This document shows positions 22,400-33,090 of a stretch of DNA of 64,000 nucleotides, one piece after another. A program made the translations under genes and the position numbers. The stretch comes from Dichetophora obliterata (taxonomy: Eukaryota; Arthropoda; Insecta; Diptera; Sciomyzidae), in contig OY986438.1 of NCBI GenBank assembly GCA_963920525.1, positions 51,611,253-51,675,252 on the forward strand. Direction: 5' to 3'. Within the stretch, counting starts at the first letter, position 1, and each line of letters starts with the position of its first letter. The notes under the pieces were generated by a model. The model saw only the letters and a list, made by a program, of their open reading frames with translations. It did no database searches and had not been told where the DNA came from.

Positions 22400-22587
22400 G
22401 AATAAAGCGCTTGATATAAAAGACGGAATGGAACGTAGTCAAGTGTCATCGTAGCGGGACGAAACGTTTTCAAAGTGGCAATTATAATAGCATCGAAAGA
22501 TTAGTTAATTTTTTCTAAAATATATTTCATTACAAAGCAAATTCCATCAATTCTTCTTTTCTGATTATTTGAAAACATGAATTCAAT

Positions 22588-23101
22588 TAGAGCACCAACT
22601 TAAGCACGTGTTTCGAACGTGTTTCGAACATGTATGCTAAACACGTACCACACGTGTAGTAGCAAAAGTACGTGTACACGTGTACTTATCGTGTACACGA
22701 GTACACGGGCTCACTCGTTCACGTTTTAAAGTATTCACGATTTAGACGCATCCAAGCCAATTCCCATAGGTTTTTATTGTCTTTGGACAAGAGATTATAT
22801 TACAATATGTTTGGCCAGCATTTATAGTTTACTGGGGCTTGTTAGCGTTTCACAGGCTTCAATGGCTGGCTAATATCAGACCTTTTGTGGTTTCTATGGA
22901 ATCTTTTATATGATATTCATAAGTTAAGGATATTATAGCTAATATAGAAATATTTTTGACGAAAGCGTCCACGAAACCCATAAAAGAAACATGTAGTACG
23001 TGTTTAACATTCACGAGTAGTTCGAGTACGTGAGTTTTTAAAATATTCTCAAAAACACGTGTACTCGTACTACACGTGTTCACGTGAAAATAGGAGCTCT
23101 A
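22588..23101. mobile_element. 514-bp hAT MITE with perfect 8-bp TSD
   Basis: Ends TAGAGCACC...GGAGCTCTA. AATTCAAT flanks both sides (22580-22587 and 23102-23109). Both subterminal regions are packed with CACGTG/ACGTGT/GTACACG words. The interior (22740-22980) is unrelated AT-rich sequence. No transposase is encoded. Confidence 0.9.
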
Positions 23102-23494
23102 AATTCAATCAAAATTTATCAAAAATACGGAAAACAAAACAAATGCTGAATAAAATAATAGTAGCATCTGTCAACATAAATTTTTAAATCAAAACGTTAC
23201 GGAACGCAGGGGAGAAATCAAAATCAATAGATCTCAACTTCGCGTGCCACTCCGTTCCGTCTTATTATAATCGAACTCATAAGAAACTCATGTAATAGAT
23301 TGTAAAGTGACATTGCTCAACATTCTATAACGTTCCGTTCCGTCTATTATAACCGGCACTTAATTGTTCACTCCCAAACATTACGTTCTTGTACATATAG
23401 TATAGAGAGAGAGAGAGAGAGATTAGTCAGCAAAAAATATCTGTGAATAGAGAGTGAGAGCGGGTTTTTCTGCAGAGACCCATGCGCTCTCAAT

Positions 23495-23642
23495 AGGTCT
23501 GTTACCGTACTAAGTTCAAGTAATTGTAATAGATTAGAGAGTGACATTTTGCATGTAAATCTTCTCTCTCGAGTTTTAAAAATTTGTAAAATAACGCTTT
23601 CAAGCAACTTCAAGCTACTTGAATCGAATACGGGAACAGACT
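23495..23642. mobile_element. 148-bp MITE (AGGTCTGTTCCCG family), copy 2
   Basis: Inverted relative to copy 1. The ends are AGGTCTGTTACCG and CGGGAACAGACTT. The pair frames about 1.1 kb that includes the hAT MITE and GTTCCGTTCCGTC-type inverted words (22420, 23245, 23333). Confidence 0.75.
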
Positions 23643-23726
23643 TAATATGTGCCAAATAATAATATGTTGCCAGTAGAATTGGTTTGGGAAAGCGTTATAA
23701 ATTTTCTGCGTGTATGATCATGGTAA

Positions 23727-23915
23727 AATGATTGCAACAACTATATTAAGAATAGGAGTTTATTTCGTAGGAGCCAAAATATTATTGAAACAATCATTAT
23801 TCTTCTATTGGGACGAAATTGAAATGATTGCAACAACTAAATTATTAAAATTAATTTCTTTTTAGGAACCAGAATATTATTGGAACTATCATTATTTCTA
23901 GTAATTTTCAATGCA
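23727..23915. repeat. two-unit ~95-bp direct repeat
   Basis: AAATGATTGCAACAACTA begins units at 23727 and 23822; both go on to (A)AATATTATTG(A/G)AAC and ATCATTATT(T)CT. Confidence 0.6.
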
Positions 23916-24159
23916 CTCCAACTATTTTTTTTTTATAACATGTAATAACAATAGAGTTCAGCTACTATAGCTTTTTCGCACTTTCTCCGCATTAGATCAT
24001 CTTAAGAACCAACCTTAATATCATTGAAATATCTCAACGATATCCATAAAAGTGGTCCAAAATAATCTTAAGTTAGAAAAAATTTACCCACCATAATATG
24101 GGTTAGGGTCAGGCACAACAAAAGCTGTAACAACTAACCATGCATTTACATGCATAGAC

Positions 24160-25200
24160 CTAATTGAATACATTAGTTTTCAATCTACTTTTGAGTTGAC
24201 CTTTCGATAAGTTGGCATCAAAAAAGCTACAGTTGTTAACAAAGGTACTCATGCGATGTAAAGGAGCAGTAGCCATATAATTTGTTCTACTAAAAGGTAA
24301 GTAAATTAAATTGTTAGCGTTTCTACTGCTTCTACGGTTAGTGTTAAAATTTATAAGAGTTAGGAGTTCTGGTGAATCGAACACACCAGTTATGAGTTGG
24401 TGTAAATAGACGATATCAGTAGACTTCCTTCTCTCACATAAAGATTGCATTTTTAATAGTTTTGAACGATCCTCTTAAGGAGGAAGGTTTAAAGTGTCAG
24501 TTCCACTTAAGTCCCTTAAAGCAAACCGAACAAACCGTTTTTGAATTCTTTCTATTCATTTAACATGTACGTTGTAACTTGGGGACCAAACGTGACTTTC
24601 ATACTCCAAGTGAAGACGCACAATATAATAATACAGCGTTGTAGTGGTAATCATACCACTAAATTCTTTGGCCTACCGTTTTATAAACCCGAGCATAGAA
24701 GATGCTGTTTTACAAATTTTATCAATTTGAACGCAAAACGATAGCTTAGAATCCAGGCATAAACCAAAATCTTTGTCAGCATCTACACGACTTAAAGCAG
24801 TATCTTTTATCTTATAATCAAAAACTAAATTATTCCTTTTTCGCGAAGAGGTAATAGTTTGGCATTTATCTGGATTTAGAAACATATTATTTTTAGAACA
24901 CCAAACTTACAAGGATTTTAAATCAGACTGAAGTAGATATGAATTGTTTTTAGCACCTACTGTTCTGTATATTTTCATATCATCTGTATAAATGAGTAGA
25001 TAAGAGTGTTTGATGAAGTGGGTTACATCATTGATGCCTAAAATAAACAGAAGTGAACCAAGGTGGCTACCTTGAGGAACACCTGATGCAGCAATGAATT
25101 CAGCAGACAAAACACCAAAATCTTATTTGATAAGATCGCTCAGTCAGTTACGATTGGATCGAGCTTACAAAAAATTGTGGAAAACCCATTAACTTTAGTT
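24160..25200 (-). pseudogene. LINE reverse transcriptase remnant (jockey/CR1 superfamily)
   Basis: Minus strand, in order: SGVPQGSHLGSLLFILGINDV (motif B, 25085-25020), LLIYTDDMKIYRT (motif C, the usual YADD read as YTDD), LNPDKCQTITSSRKRN, IKDTALSRVDADKDFGLCLDSKLSF and ASSMLGFIKR. The C-terminal segment ITGVFDSPELLTLINFNTN..RRSSRNANNLIY ends near 24160. Frames change near 24900 and 24670-24450. Motif A is upstream of the readable part. It belongs to the same broad family as the remnants at 27983-28645 and 41950-42840. Confidence 0.8.
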
Positions 25201-25756
25201 TAATGTAGTAAATGGTTGTCTGCAAACTGTTCAGATACAATAAGTTCTTTCGATTTCTGGTTATGTGCAGTTTCGTTCGCCCACCTCTCAATTACACAAT
25301 TAGGAATTAACAAAATTTTTCACATCAGGTGAAGGTAGAGGTTTATCTGCGAAGTAAGATAAATCAAGCACGCATAGGGTTGCTTCAATGAAAGAATGAA
25401 ATTAAATAACTAAGCGATCAAAGAATAGTTCAAACAAACATTCTTAATTCGAGTATGTTTGTCTCTATCATAATATTCACATTAATGATGATTGACAGAA
25501 CTACAAAATTTTACTGCAAATAATAGTTGAGGCAATCATAACATGTTGATTTCAACCATAATGTTATTTTTGGTGCCACCATTAGTCATAACGACTTTAT
25601 TAAGGCAAAAATTTATGTTTGCAGGAGTAGTACAATAGTTTTATTTACCAAAAAAAAAAATTATAATTGCGGTAATCATGTCTCAACTATGTCTTTTCTC
25701 TCCGTGAATGAAGATCGTCAAAGATGCAAAAATGCATACAAATTGGAAAAATTATT
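25201..25756. other. noncoding; may include decayed LINE sequence
   Basis: Possible 5' continuation of the minus-strand LINE up to about 25330, with no readable motif. Beyond that I see nothing. Confidence 0.4.
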
Positions 25757-25850
25757 ATGTTAACTTTCTATGATTTAAATACAAATTCTAATATAATAAT
25801 AATTAATACAAATTCTAGGTCAGGTTAGAACAATTAATTGCTCTAACGAA
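25757..25850. mobile_element. partial copy of the 2.0-kb palindrome family
   Basis: ATGTTAACTTTCTATGATTT, AAATACAAATTCTA and GGTCAGGTTAGAACAATTAA repeat the left arm of 2063-2342, with a stretch missing. Only one arm is present. Confidence 0.65.
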
Positions 25851-25956
25851 TTTTTTCCAAAGAAACAACAAAAACAACATTTTCAATATGAACAGAAAAA
25901 CATCACTAGCTAACTTTATTGCAATTTCGGCCCTGCTACAAGCGCTCAGAAATCTT

Positions 25957-26075
25957 TGTGATGCCACACCACCGGGAATCGAACCCGGGCGTGGATCTCC
26001 GTGTCAGCGCATTTTAATGCACTGCATCACATAGGCGATGAGATTTCAGTGTCAATTTCTCAGTTTTTCTCCCTT
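25957..26075 (-). mobile_element. tRNA-like SINE head, family 3 (fragment)
   Basis: On the minus strand the sequence has a B box GGTTCGATTCC (complement at 25974-25984) inside a CCCGGGTTCGATTCCCGG stem-loop, and an A-box-like TATGTGATGCAGTG about 55 bp upstream. Flanking GATGAGATTTCA(A/G)TG is repeated at 27222-27240, so this is a dispersed element and not a tRNA gene: the acceptor stem does not pair. Confidence 0.6.
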
Positions 26076-26567
26076 TCATACTTTTTACCCGACTACGGTG
26101 AAGCAAACGGAGAGGTATGTGTGTTTAACCGGTATTTGTGTAAGTTAACACAACCCATTATTCAGCATCCAAATAATAGATGTAAACAAAATTGTTAGTA
26201 ATAAATTCAAGAATGACTTTGTTTACTAAACTCTTTCTTAAGGCCAAATTTGTGGTGTCAGCAAAATATTCTAGCTGACGCAGTATTTCATCTTGTGATG
26301 AAATTGGTTTGCTTCAAAATAATTCAATCATGCCATACACAATTTTGTTTACTTAAAACACTTTAAACAGAAAAACAATAGAATTTAAGTTTCAGTTTGG
26401 TTGCAGCATTACAGTCCTGGAGTTGAAGTTATCGATTGATAGTCATAAGTAGAAGTTAATAAATAAAAACTTTTTAAAAACCCCATTTGAATAAGAGTTT
26501 AATTCATTTGTATGTATGTTCATATGTTGCACTCTCACTTCTTTACTGCTTATCATCATTTTACAAA

Positions 26568-27050
26568 TGAGGTATCGTTGGAAGCGTTTTGATAGTCTCC
26601 GGTTAATGGCTATGTGACGTCACATTTAATTTAATATAGCGCCCTCTAGCGGACATAAAGTCATGAGAAAATTTTTTTAGTGACATAAGCAATTGAGGTA
26701 TCGTTAGAAGCGTTTTGATTGTCCGATGCAGAAAAAATATACGACGTAACATAAAATTAAATATAGCGTCCTCTAGAGGACAAAAAGTCAACTAAACCCC
26801 TAACTTCTAAACTACTCTAACTTCTAAACTACTAATCGTAATTCGACAAATGAGGTATCGCTAGAAGCGTTTTCACAGTGCGCTGGTTTAAAGTTATGTG
26901 ACGTCACACAACATTGAATATAGCACCCTTTCGGGGACAGAAAGTAAAATAAGCCCTAACTTCTAAATTATTTATCGTAATTTGACAAATAAGACAATGT
27001 TGGAAGCGTTTTGATCTTTCGCTTTATTTAAAAAATATCCGTGGTCAAAT
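26568..27050. repeat. four-unit 125-157-bp tandem repeat with CRE-like palindromes
   Basis: GAGGTATCG(T/C)T(A/G)GAAGCG-type starts lie near 26570, 26696 and 26853, with a weaker one near 26992. Units carry TATGTGACGTCACA (26612, 26896; degenerate near 26740), ATATAGC(G/A)CCCT and CTAACTTCTAAA. TGACGTCA is the full CRE palindrome. Unit spacing varies from 126 to 157 bp. Confidence 0.75.
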
Positions 27051-27179
27051 GCAACCTACCCTAACAAAACAATACATTCTAACAGTAGTAAGCGATCAAA
27101 AGCTTTAGGGCAAAATGCATTATACATCTAGAGGGCGGCATATGACAATATATAAATGAGGTGGCATACTACCACCTTT

Positions 27180-27245
27180 TAGCGCACTGCACATTTTAGC
27201 GCACTGCACCACAGAGGCGATGAGATTTCAATGACAATTTCTCAA
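27180..27245 (-). mobile_element. tRNA-like SINE head, family 3 (second fragment)
   Basis: Shares AGGCGATGAGATTTCA and GTCAATTTCTCA-type sequence with 26030-26065. It also has AGCGCACTGCAC twice in tandem where the A-box region should be. No B box is present here. Confidence 0.5.
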
Positions 27246-27249
27246 GTTT

Positions 27250-27850
27250 TTTCCATTTCAAACTTTTTTGTTGCTGTTCGTTTTGCTGTTTTTCATGCAT
27301 ATTTTTGATAGTTTTTTATTTTATTTCAATACCAGGACTTTCAAAATTCAAATAACTTCATTACATCCAGTCTGTTTTTTAATTTCTTGGAAAATTTTTC
27401 AGTAGGTGTTTATTTTGTAATAAAGAGTTTAGCTTTTATTTGTATCAATTTAAACAATTCTGAATCAAGAATCAGTGCTAGCACTCAAAATCTTTGTAAT
27501 TACATCTTGATTGTGAGGATCGCATTAGAATTAATGAAGTTATTTCAATTTTATTAAAAATAACTTTAAAAAGTACACGAAAAATAGAATTATCTTTAAC
27601 CCACTTCTAAAAATTTAAAACTTTTTGAAATTTTTAAGTACTGTTACTTGTGACCAATTTTTTTTTTTAACAACTATACCAGCCGAAATTTTTTCGAAAA
27701 TCATGATTTTCAGATGTTATTTCAAAATGGTTTAACTCATTAGCGGTTATCATGACAACCAAAATATTTTTGGAATCATCATAAAATCGACCAAGGTTCA
27801 CTTTTAGTCGGTGGCAATGGTAACTTTTTTTATTGAGGCATCTTAATATT
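27250..27850. other. AT-rich noncoding DNA
   Basis: No gene or element visible. Confidence 0.5.
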
Positions 27851-27862
27851 TATAAAGGGTGT

Positions 27863-28646
27863 TTTTTATTTATTATATTTTTTATTTATTCATTCCTTCA
27901 TCAACAGATTAAAGTATCCCTACTGACTACTAGACTTAAAGTATTAACAGTTAACAATAAATTAATAAAAATAGTTAGTTATTCAAAATTTGCTTATACT
28001 ATGCAAATAAGAACATAAGTGACTTTTGAAAGCATCTCTCCTTAAACCTGGATAGAAATCAACATGTATGCAGACTGAATTCGCCAGTTTTAAACAACGT
28101 GTTATTGATTCATTACAAGTGTAGCTTACTCTGCGGTATGGTATATGAAATAAATTCCGTGCTCTAAGATCTCGTGAGGGAATGTGAAAACTAATCTGAA
28201 GAAGCAATTTAGGACAATTAATTCTACTATATATAATATCCCTTACAAACATGACGGCAAAATATTTACGACGCATCTTAAAAGTGAGTATACCGCGAAG
28301 TAGACATCTTACTTTATATGCCGGCATTACTATATTCCAATTTAAGCGTACGACTGCCAATTTCATGAAACGTCTTTGAATTTGTTCAATTCTATCAGAG
28401 GACACTGCGTAAAAAGGATCCCATATAATGCAGCAGTATTCTAATACTGATTTCACAAAAGCATTATATAATGAAATTAAAGAAAAAGGATCATTAAATT
28501 CATTTGAGTTTCTAGTAATAAAACCCAGCATGGAATTGGCTTTAGAGATCATATAATCAATGTGCCTAGAAAAACTAAGCTTATGATCAAGAATTACCCC
28601 TAGATCTTTCATTTCCGTTGTTCGTGATAAAGTTATATCCCCAAGA
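27863..28646 (-). pseudogene. LINE RT C-terminal fragment inserted in a mariner TIR
   Basis: Minus strand: SLGDITLSRTTEMKDLGVIL, HIDYMISKANSMLGFITRNS, LYNAFVKSVLEYCCIIWDPF and RIEQIQRRFMKLAVVRL, ending in a C-terminal block with RDLRARNLFHIPYRRVSYTC before the stop at 27983. The 3' end is an A-rich tail abutting the left TIR fragment. The frame is open for its whole 220 codons, but all RT catalytic motifs are missing because the copy is 5' truncated. The first 13 residues of the open frame (28687-28650) come from the mariner TIR, not from the LINE. Confidence 0.8.
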
Positions 28647-28749
28647 CTATATATAGAGTGATACAAGTTTAAATCATAATAAAACATAGTAATATGTATA
28701 TTTTTAATATCAATGAAACTTTTTATTGGATAGAAAATTTCATGACATT

Positions 28750-29440
28750 AATGCTTAAATATGATTTTGGCCATGTAGCCGCCACGGCTGGCGCGTACAA
28801 GGCGCAATCTGGAACAACAATTTTCACAAACTTTTCGCAGCATTTGCGGCCGTATCTCGCCGATAACTCTTCGAATGTTGATTTCCAGGTGTTTAATTGT
28901 TTGTGGTTTATCGACGTAGACAAGTGACTTTACATAATCCCAAAGAAAATAATCCACTGGGGTTAAATCACACGACCTTGGGGGTCAATTAATTGGGCCA
29001 TTTCGTGATTTTATTTTTTCGTCAAAATTTCCTTGAGTAAATCAATTGTAGCGCCGGCTGTGTGGCATGTGGCTCCGTCCTGTTGGAACCACATATCAGC
29101 AAGATCAATGCCAGCTAATTGAGGTACGAAAAAACTTCGAATCACGCTCCTATACCGTTCACCATTGACAGTAACACTCTGACCATCATCGTTTTTGAAG
29201 ACATATGGGCCAATGACTCCGCCAGCTCATAAAGCGCACCAAACAGTAATTTTTTGTGGATGTCCGGCCAAGGATCATCTTCAATGTTTAGCAGCTTTGA
29301 AGGATGATTATGTACGACATAAAGTGGACGAAGTGCACGATAAATTTGACGAACAGAACCATTATTTTGATTAAAAATTTGCACAATTTGCACGCGTTGC
29401 TCTGGTGTAAGTCAATCCATAACAAAATGTCAAAGTAAAT
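28750..29440 (-). pseudogene. mariner-type transposase (DUF4817 kind), internally deleted
   Basis: N-terminus: LTPEQRVQIVQIFNQNNGSV, a helix-turn-helix start used by a large insect mariner-like family. It joins directly to the catalytic core in other frames: TVWCALWAGGVIGPYVF, NDDGQSVTVNGERY, MWFQQDGATCHTAGATIDLL (second D), then PVDYFLWDYVKSLVYVDKP (third acid position) and RGGYMAKIIFKH at the C-terminus. The region holding the first catalytic D is deleted, and at least two frameshifts occur (near 29230 and 29000). Non-functional. Confidence 0.8.
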
Positions 29441-29533
29441 TTAACAAAAAACAACTATCAGCTGTTAAATGAATGGTCAAATAAAGCAGTGAAGCCAACT
29501 CAAAGTTGTATCACTCTATAAAAACACCCTTTA

Positions 29534-29969
29534 TATCGTTTTGAAAATAACCGTTTTCTCAAATTTTTTAAATATTATATTTATCTATCTTTTTGAAGGC
29601 ATCCGTATTTAAACTGAAATTCAGTTGATAATCAACTATGTTACAGGCTCATAACTGTGCAAAGATACTCAAAACCGGTTTTTTAACGGTAAGTCAAGAT
29701 TTTAGGGGTATTTGGCAAATTTGTCTGTCGCACCATGTAATATGTAGGGTATGCGTAGGAGATGGCGAAATGTTATTAAAAATGCGCTACGTTTTACGAT
29801 TTTGCATGTCATCCTTGCGCAGGGGCCATGCTTATCTTTTCCCTATCCTTCCAATTTTAGTATATTGTGTGCCGAAGCAAAATCTTAAAAATGTTAGGTG
29901 AACGTGAACAGAATTCATAAAACTGTTGTTGTTTTATTGTTCTTGTTGACCTATTTTTTATATAATATA
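29534..29969. other. noncoding, no feature seen
   Basis: The open frame 29638-29901 has no domain. Nothing else is supported. Confidence 0.4.
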
Positions 29970-31025
29970 CAGACGTGTTTGAAATAAATAGAACAGCCGA
30001 AGCTAAAATAGAGATAGATCTAACAAGTTTTAAGAGCAAGTTTTTAAAATATAGCTTTCTATTACTTTTACCATACACATTATAGGATTTTTAAACATAC
30101 AAAAATTCTGTTTAAACACATCTCATTTTTGTATGCTGACAATAATTAAGAACTAAGTGCCTGCATGCTAAATTTCTCCAATATTTTTGGGCTTTGCATC
30201 TCTTACACCTTTGTTAACATCCAGCCAAAGATGTTCAATTGGATTAAGGCCAAGCGATTGTACTGGCCACTCCATAACATGGATATTATTATCCTGGAAC
30301 CACCGCTTCGCTTTCTTTGAGGTATGCTTTGAATCATTGTCTTGCTGAAAAACTCATCGCAAAGGCATTTCCTCTACAGCGTAAGGCAACATTACGGCTT
30401 CTAAAATATTATAGACGCAGTAGATGACATCCATCTTCCCAACGATCTGAGCTGGCTGTCCAACGTCGTTCCAAAGTACCACCATAGCATGAGACTGCTA
30501 TGCTTAATAGTTTTGGTGGTGTATGTCTCGTTGAATTGATGATTAGGATTGTTTTGTTTGTCTTTGCCGTGATTAAATTGGACTACTTTTGTTTTATCGA
30601 TCCATAATATATTACGCCAAATAGTGTCAGGTTCATTGGTAAACTTTCTGGCAAACTTAAGTCTCTTAAGATGCATTTTTTTTCAAACAAAGGTACTTTT
30701 TCGGGGCTTTTCCGATATTGCAACTGTTAGTTCTAATTCTTTTCTAATTTGAGTAGACTTTATTAAAGAGTGCTTTTTAACGATCCACGTGATCGCATTA
30801 TTCTGCCTCTGACCGGGTTTTCTTTCACAACCCCGATTTTCCAATTCCGTGCATTTGTTATTATTCCGTTGGAATCGCCAAGAAGTCCTCTTATAAAAGC
30901 AAATTTTTGCCTTCGCTGAGCAATTTTTGAAGTGAAAACTTCTTTAAGCTCGTTGAACGATTTTGGTAGAGGGTAAATCTTTGGTTTGCGTGATCGTATT
31001 TTTCCTAGGAACTCTCGCCATCAAT
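29970..31025 (-). pseudogene. Tc1-type transposase and left TIR
   Basis: On the minus strand the gene starts near 31022 (MARVPRKNTITQTKDLPSTK), passes a homeodomain-like region (RTSWRFQRNNNK, GCERKPGQRQNNAI), then ILWIDKTKVVQFN (first D), a frame-shifted remnant of the QQD.DSKHT block near 30350 (second D), and SLGLNPIEHLWLDVNKGV near 30230 (E of DD34E). Stops interrupt it at several points. A TIR-like GTGTTTGAAATAAATAGAAC lies at 29975, preceded by TA. No matching right TIR was found by eye; the first 110 bp of the same family recur at 32978. Confidence 0.8.
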
Positions 31026-31671
31026 ACAAAAACAAAGATAACAAGATAGGAAAATTAGAAAACATAACCTCAAAAAATTTTTGCATGTATTTGTGCATAA
31101 AAATATCAACAATTAACGTCTCTTGTTCTTAATCGGCCGCAAGCTCACAAAGAAATAACTTGGCAACTCCTGAAATTAATGCATATAATCTGTTTGTTAG
31201 TATAAAAATACTTAAGTTAGGTTGCAATAAGATGTTTGCAACCAAAACTTATTATTAATTCGCTTTATATTGGTCTATATATGCTTTTAAAGTTTGGCAA
31301 TTTCTTCAGTTGTTGTATTTGTCAACGTTTTTGAAAAATTTGCTTTTACTTAAACAGCTGCTATGCATGGTGAGATTTAAAAATGGATCGATCTTCTTCT
31401 TTTTCTGATTTTTTCTGCTGGAACTTCGTTTGCAAACAAGAAAAAATAATGTATGGATTGAGTGTTTTAACATTTTAATCTTTATGTTGTGATAAAGGAA
31501 TATGTTGAACATTCAAATATTTACATGCATGCTCTTTGTATTATATATCATCAAACAAAGTTTGACAATTTTCACACTTGTTGTATTTGTAAGTGACTTT
31601 TTATTTTCACCACTGCGGCATTTTATTTTTAGAGCTGCCAACTATCATTGTTTTGTTAATAAATTTTTTCA
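31026..31671. other. noncoding, no feature seen
   Basis: Two loosely similar stretches with TTGTTGTATTTGT (31310 and 31582) are the only structure noted. Confidence 0.45.
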
Positions 31672-32070
31672 TAACACGGGGGTTACACGATACAGTACTG
31701 TTAAGACAGTGAAAAATACGTTTTAGTTGTCAAACTTTGTGTCTGTGAAAAAGAGTACAGGCAGTTGGTAAGACAGTTGGCAAGACAGTAGGCAGAATAG
31801 TAAAAAAATTTTTTTTTATGAAGAAAATTTTTGTTAAAACTACGAGTACGCCAAAGAATTGCAAATTTTCCATTAATTCTATTTAATTTTCTCGTATTCT
31901 GTCACTTGATATGCTAAATATCATTCTACTCTCCTAGCTACTGTCCCGCCAAATGTCTACAAAAAACTTAAGACAGTAGAGCAGGCAGTAGCAAAAGTTA
32001 GTGTGTGTGGGTAAAAATTTGGGAATTTGTTGCGACTGTAACAGTACTGTCTTGTGTAACCTCCGTGTAA
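31672..32070. mobile_element. 393-bp MITE, TSD TAA
   Basis: Element 31675-32067 has ends CACGGGGGTTACACGATACA and the complement of CACGGAGGTTACACAAGACA, both followed by GTACTGTTA. TAA flanks both sides. The interior repeats AAGACAGT(T/A)GG-like words. A 3-bp TAA duplication suits PIF/Harbinger. Confidence 0.8.
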
Positions 32071-32373
32071 AGGGTCAGTGTCAAAAGGAAACTTTTCAGT
32101 CATGGTAGGATAGAAAATATCAGGTTGAATAAAATTTGTGTGTGTTGAAATAAATTTGTCTTCTTTGCTGTGTCAAATGGACGATGAAATTTTGATAATT
32201 GCAAATTTTGACGTTTCACATTTCGATCGTGTCTTAGCGCAAATATTTTATTTAATTTGCATTTTATTCAATTTGCGACATATTTCATTCGAGTGCTTGT
32301 ACTTGCAACTTATTTCGTAAACTTGTAATATTGTAAACTTGAAAAACTTAAAAAATAACAAATTAAAAAAAAA

Positions 32374-32973
32374 ATAACGAAAGTGCTTGAGTTTGTGTGA
32401 GCGTGTGTGTAGGACAACGATCTCCCGGTGCATCAGCAAGTGCAGCAAAGTTAAATTGGCTTTCTTTGCTGGCGAACGTCCTCCAAGTGCCACACCAGCA
32501 AGTGCAGTGCAAAATTTGTTGCTAGCCAACATCCTCCAAGTGCCATCACCAGCAGCACAAGCAAGTGCAGCGCAAATTTCCTGATTCTTTTGCTTGCCAA
32601 CGTTCTCCGAGAGTCGCCACGAGCAGCAGCAGCAAGTGCAGCACAATTTAATTGACTAGTCAATTATCCAATATTTCAGAAGCACCATTTCAGCATGTCT
32701 CAAGCGCAGAGGCAAATTTCTGCCATTATACTCCGGCGTGAATTAAATAAATTGAAAGCGGAGAATTTGCGTTTCATTTGCTTGTGCTGTTGCTGGTGGC
32801 ACTTGTTGGCACATGTTGGCTAGCAAGAAATTTGCGCTGCACTTGCTTGTGCTATTGCTGGTGGACTTGGAGGACGTTCACCAGCAAAGAAAGCCAATTT
32901 AACTTTGCTGCACTTGGTGATGCACCGGGATATCGTTGGCTCACGCACACACAAACTCAAGCAATTTCGTTAT
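32374..32973. mobile_element. fold-back-like element with tandem-repeat arms
   Basis: Left arm (32374-32660) and right arm (32770-32973) are inverted copies beginning ATAACGAAA(G/T)TGCTTGAG. Within each arm a unit of about 65-70 bp, GCAAGTGCAGC...AACGTCCTCCAAGTGCCA, repeats (four times left, about two to three right). Long inverted arms built of short tandem units are the hallmark of fold-back elements. The loop contains a short frame starting MSQAQRQISAIILRRELNK at 32695. TSD not found. Confidence 0.7.
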
Positions 32974-32977
32974 ATTT

Positions 32978-33090
32978 TGAAGTGAAAACTTCTTTAGGCT
33001 CGTTGAACGATTTTGGTAGAGGGTAAATCTTTTGCTTGCGTCATCCTCATCGTCATTTTGCGAGTAACTCTCCTCATCAATACAGATAGC
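32978..33090 (-). pseudogene. Tc1-type transposase N-terminal fragment
   Basis: Near-identical to 30938-31025: the same GAAAACTTCTTTAGGCTCGT and TGGTAGAGGGTAAATC words, reading KDLPSTKIVQRA on the minus strand, including the same TGA after QRA. The shared stop means the two copies stem from one defective source, or one is a duplicate of the other. Confidence 0.75.

Larger units (their letters stand above)
27853..29533 (-). mobile_element. IS630-Tc1-mariner element (TIR AAAGGGTGTTTTT) with nested LINE
   Basis: The right TIR, read inward, is AAAGGGTGTTTTTATAGAGT followed by GATACAA (from 29533 leftwards). The left end has AAAGGGTGTTTTT at 27854, and the rest of the same TIR (TATAGAGTGATACAAG) sits at 28647. 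A LINE of about 780 bp has therefore split the left TIR. The outer bases are TATAAAGGG/CCCTTTATA, consistent with a TA target. The transposase gene lies on the minus strand at 28750-29440. Confidence 0.8.

Noticed and set aside
25957..26045. Functional tRNA gene on the minus strand
   Set aside because: B box is good but the acceptor stem does not pair, the anticodon arm is unclear, and the flank is repeated at 27180; treated as a SINE head.
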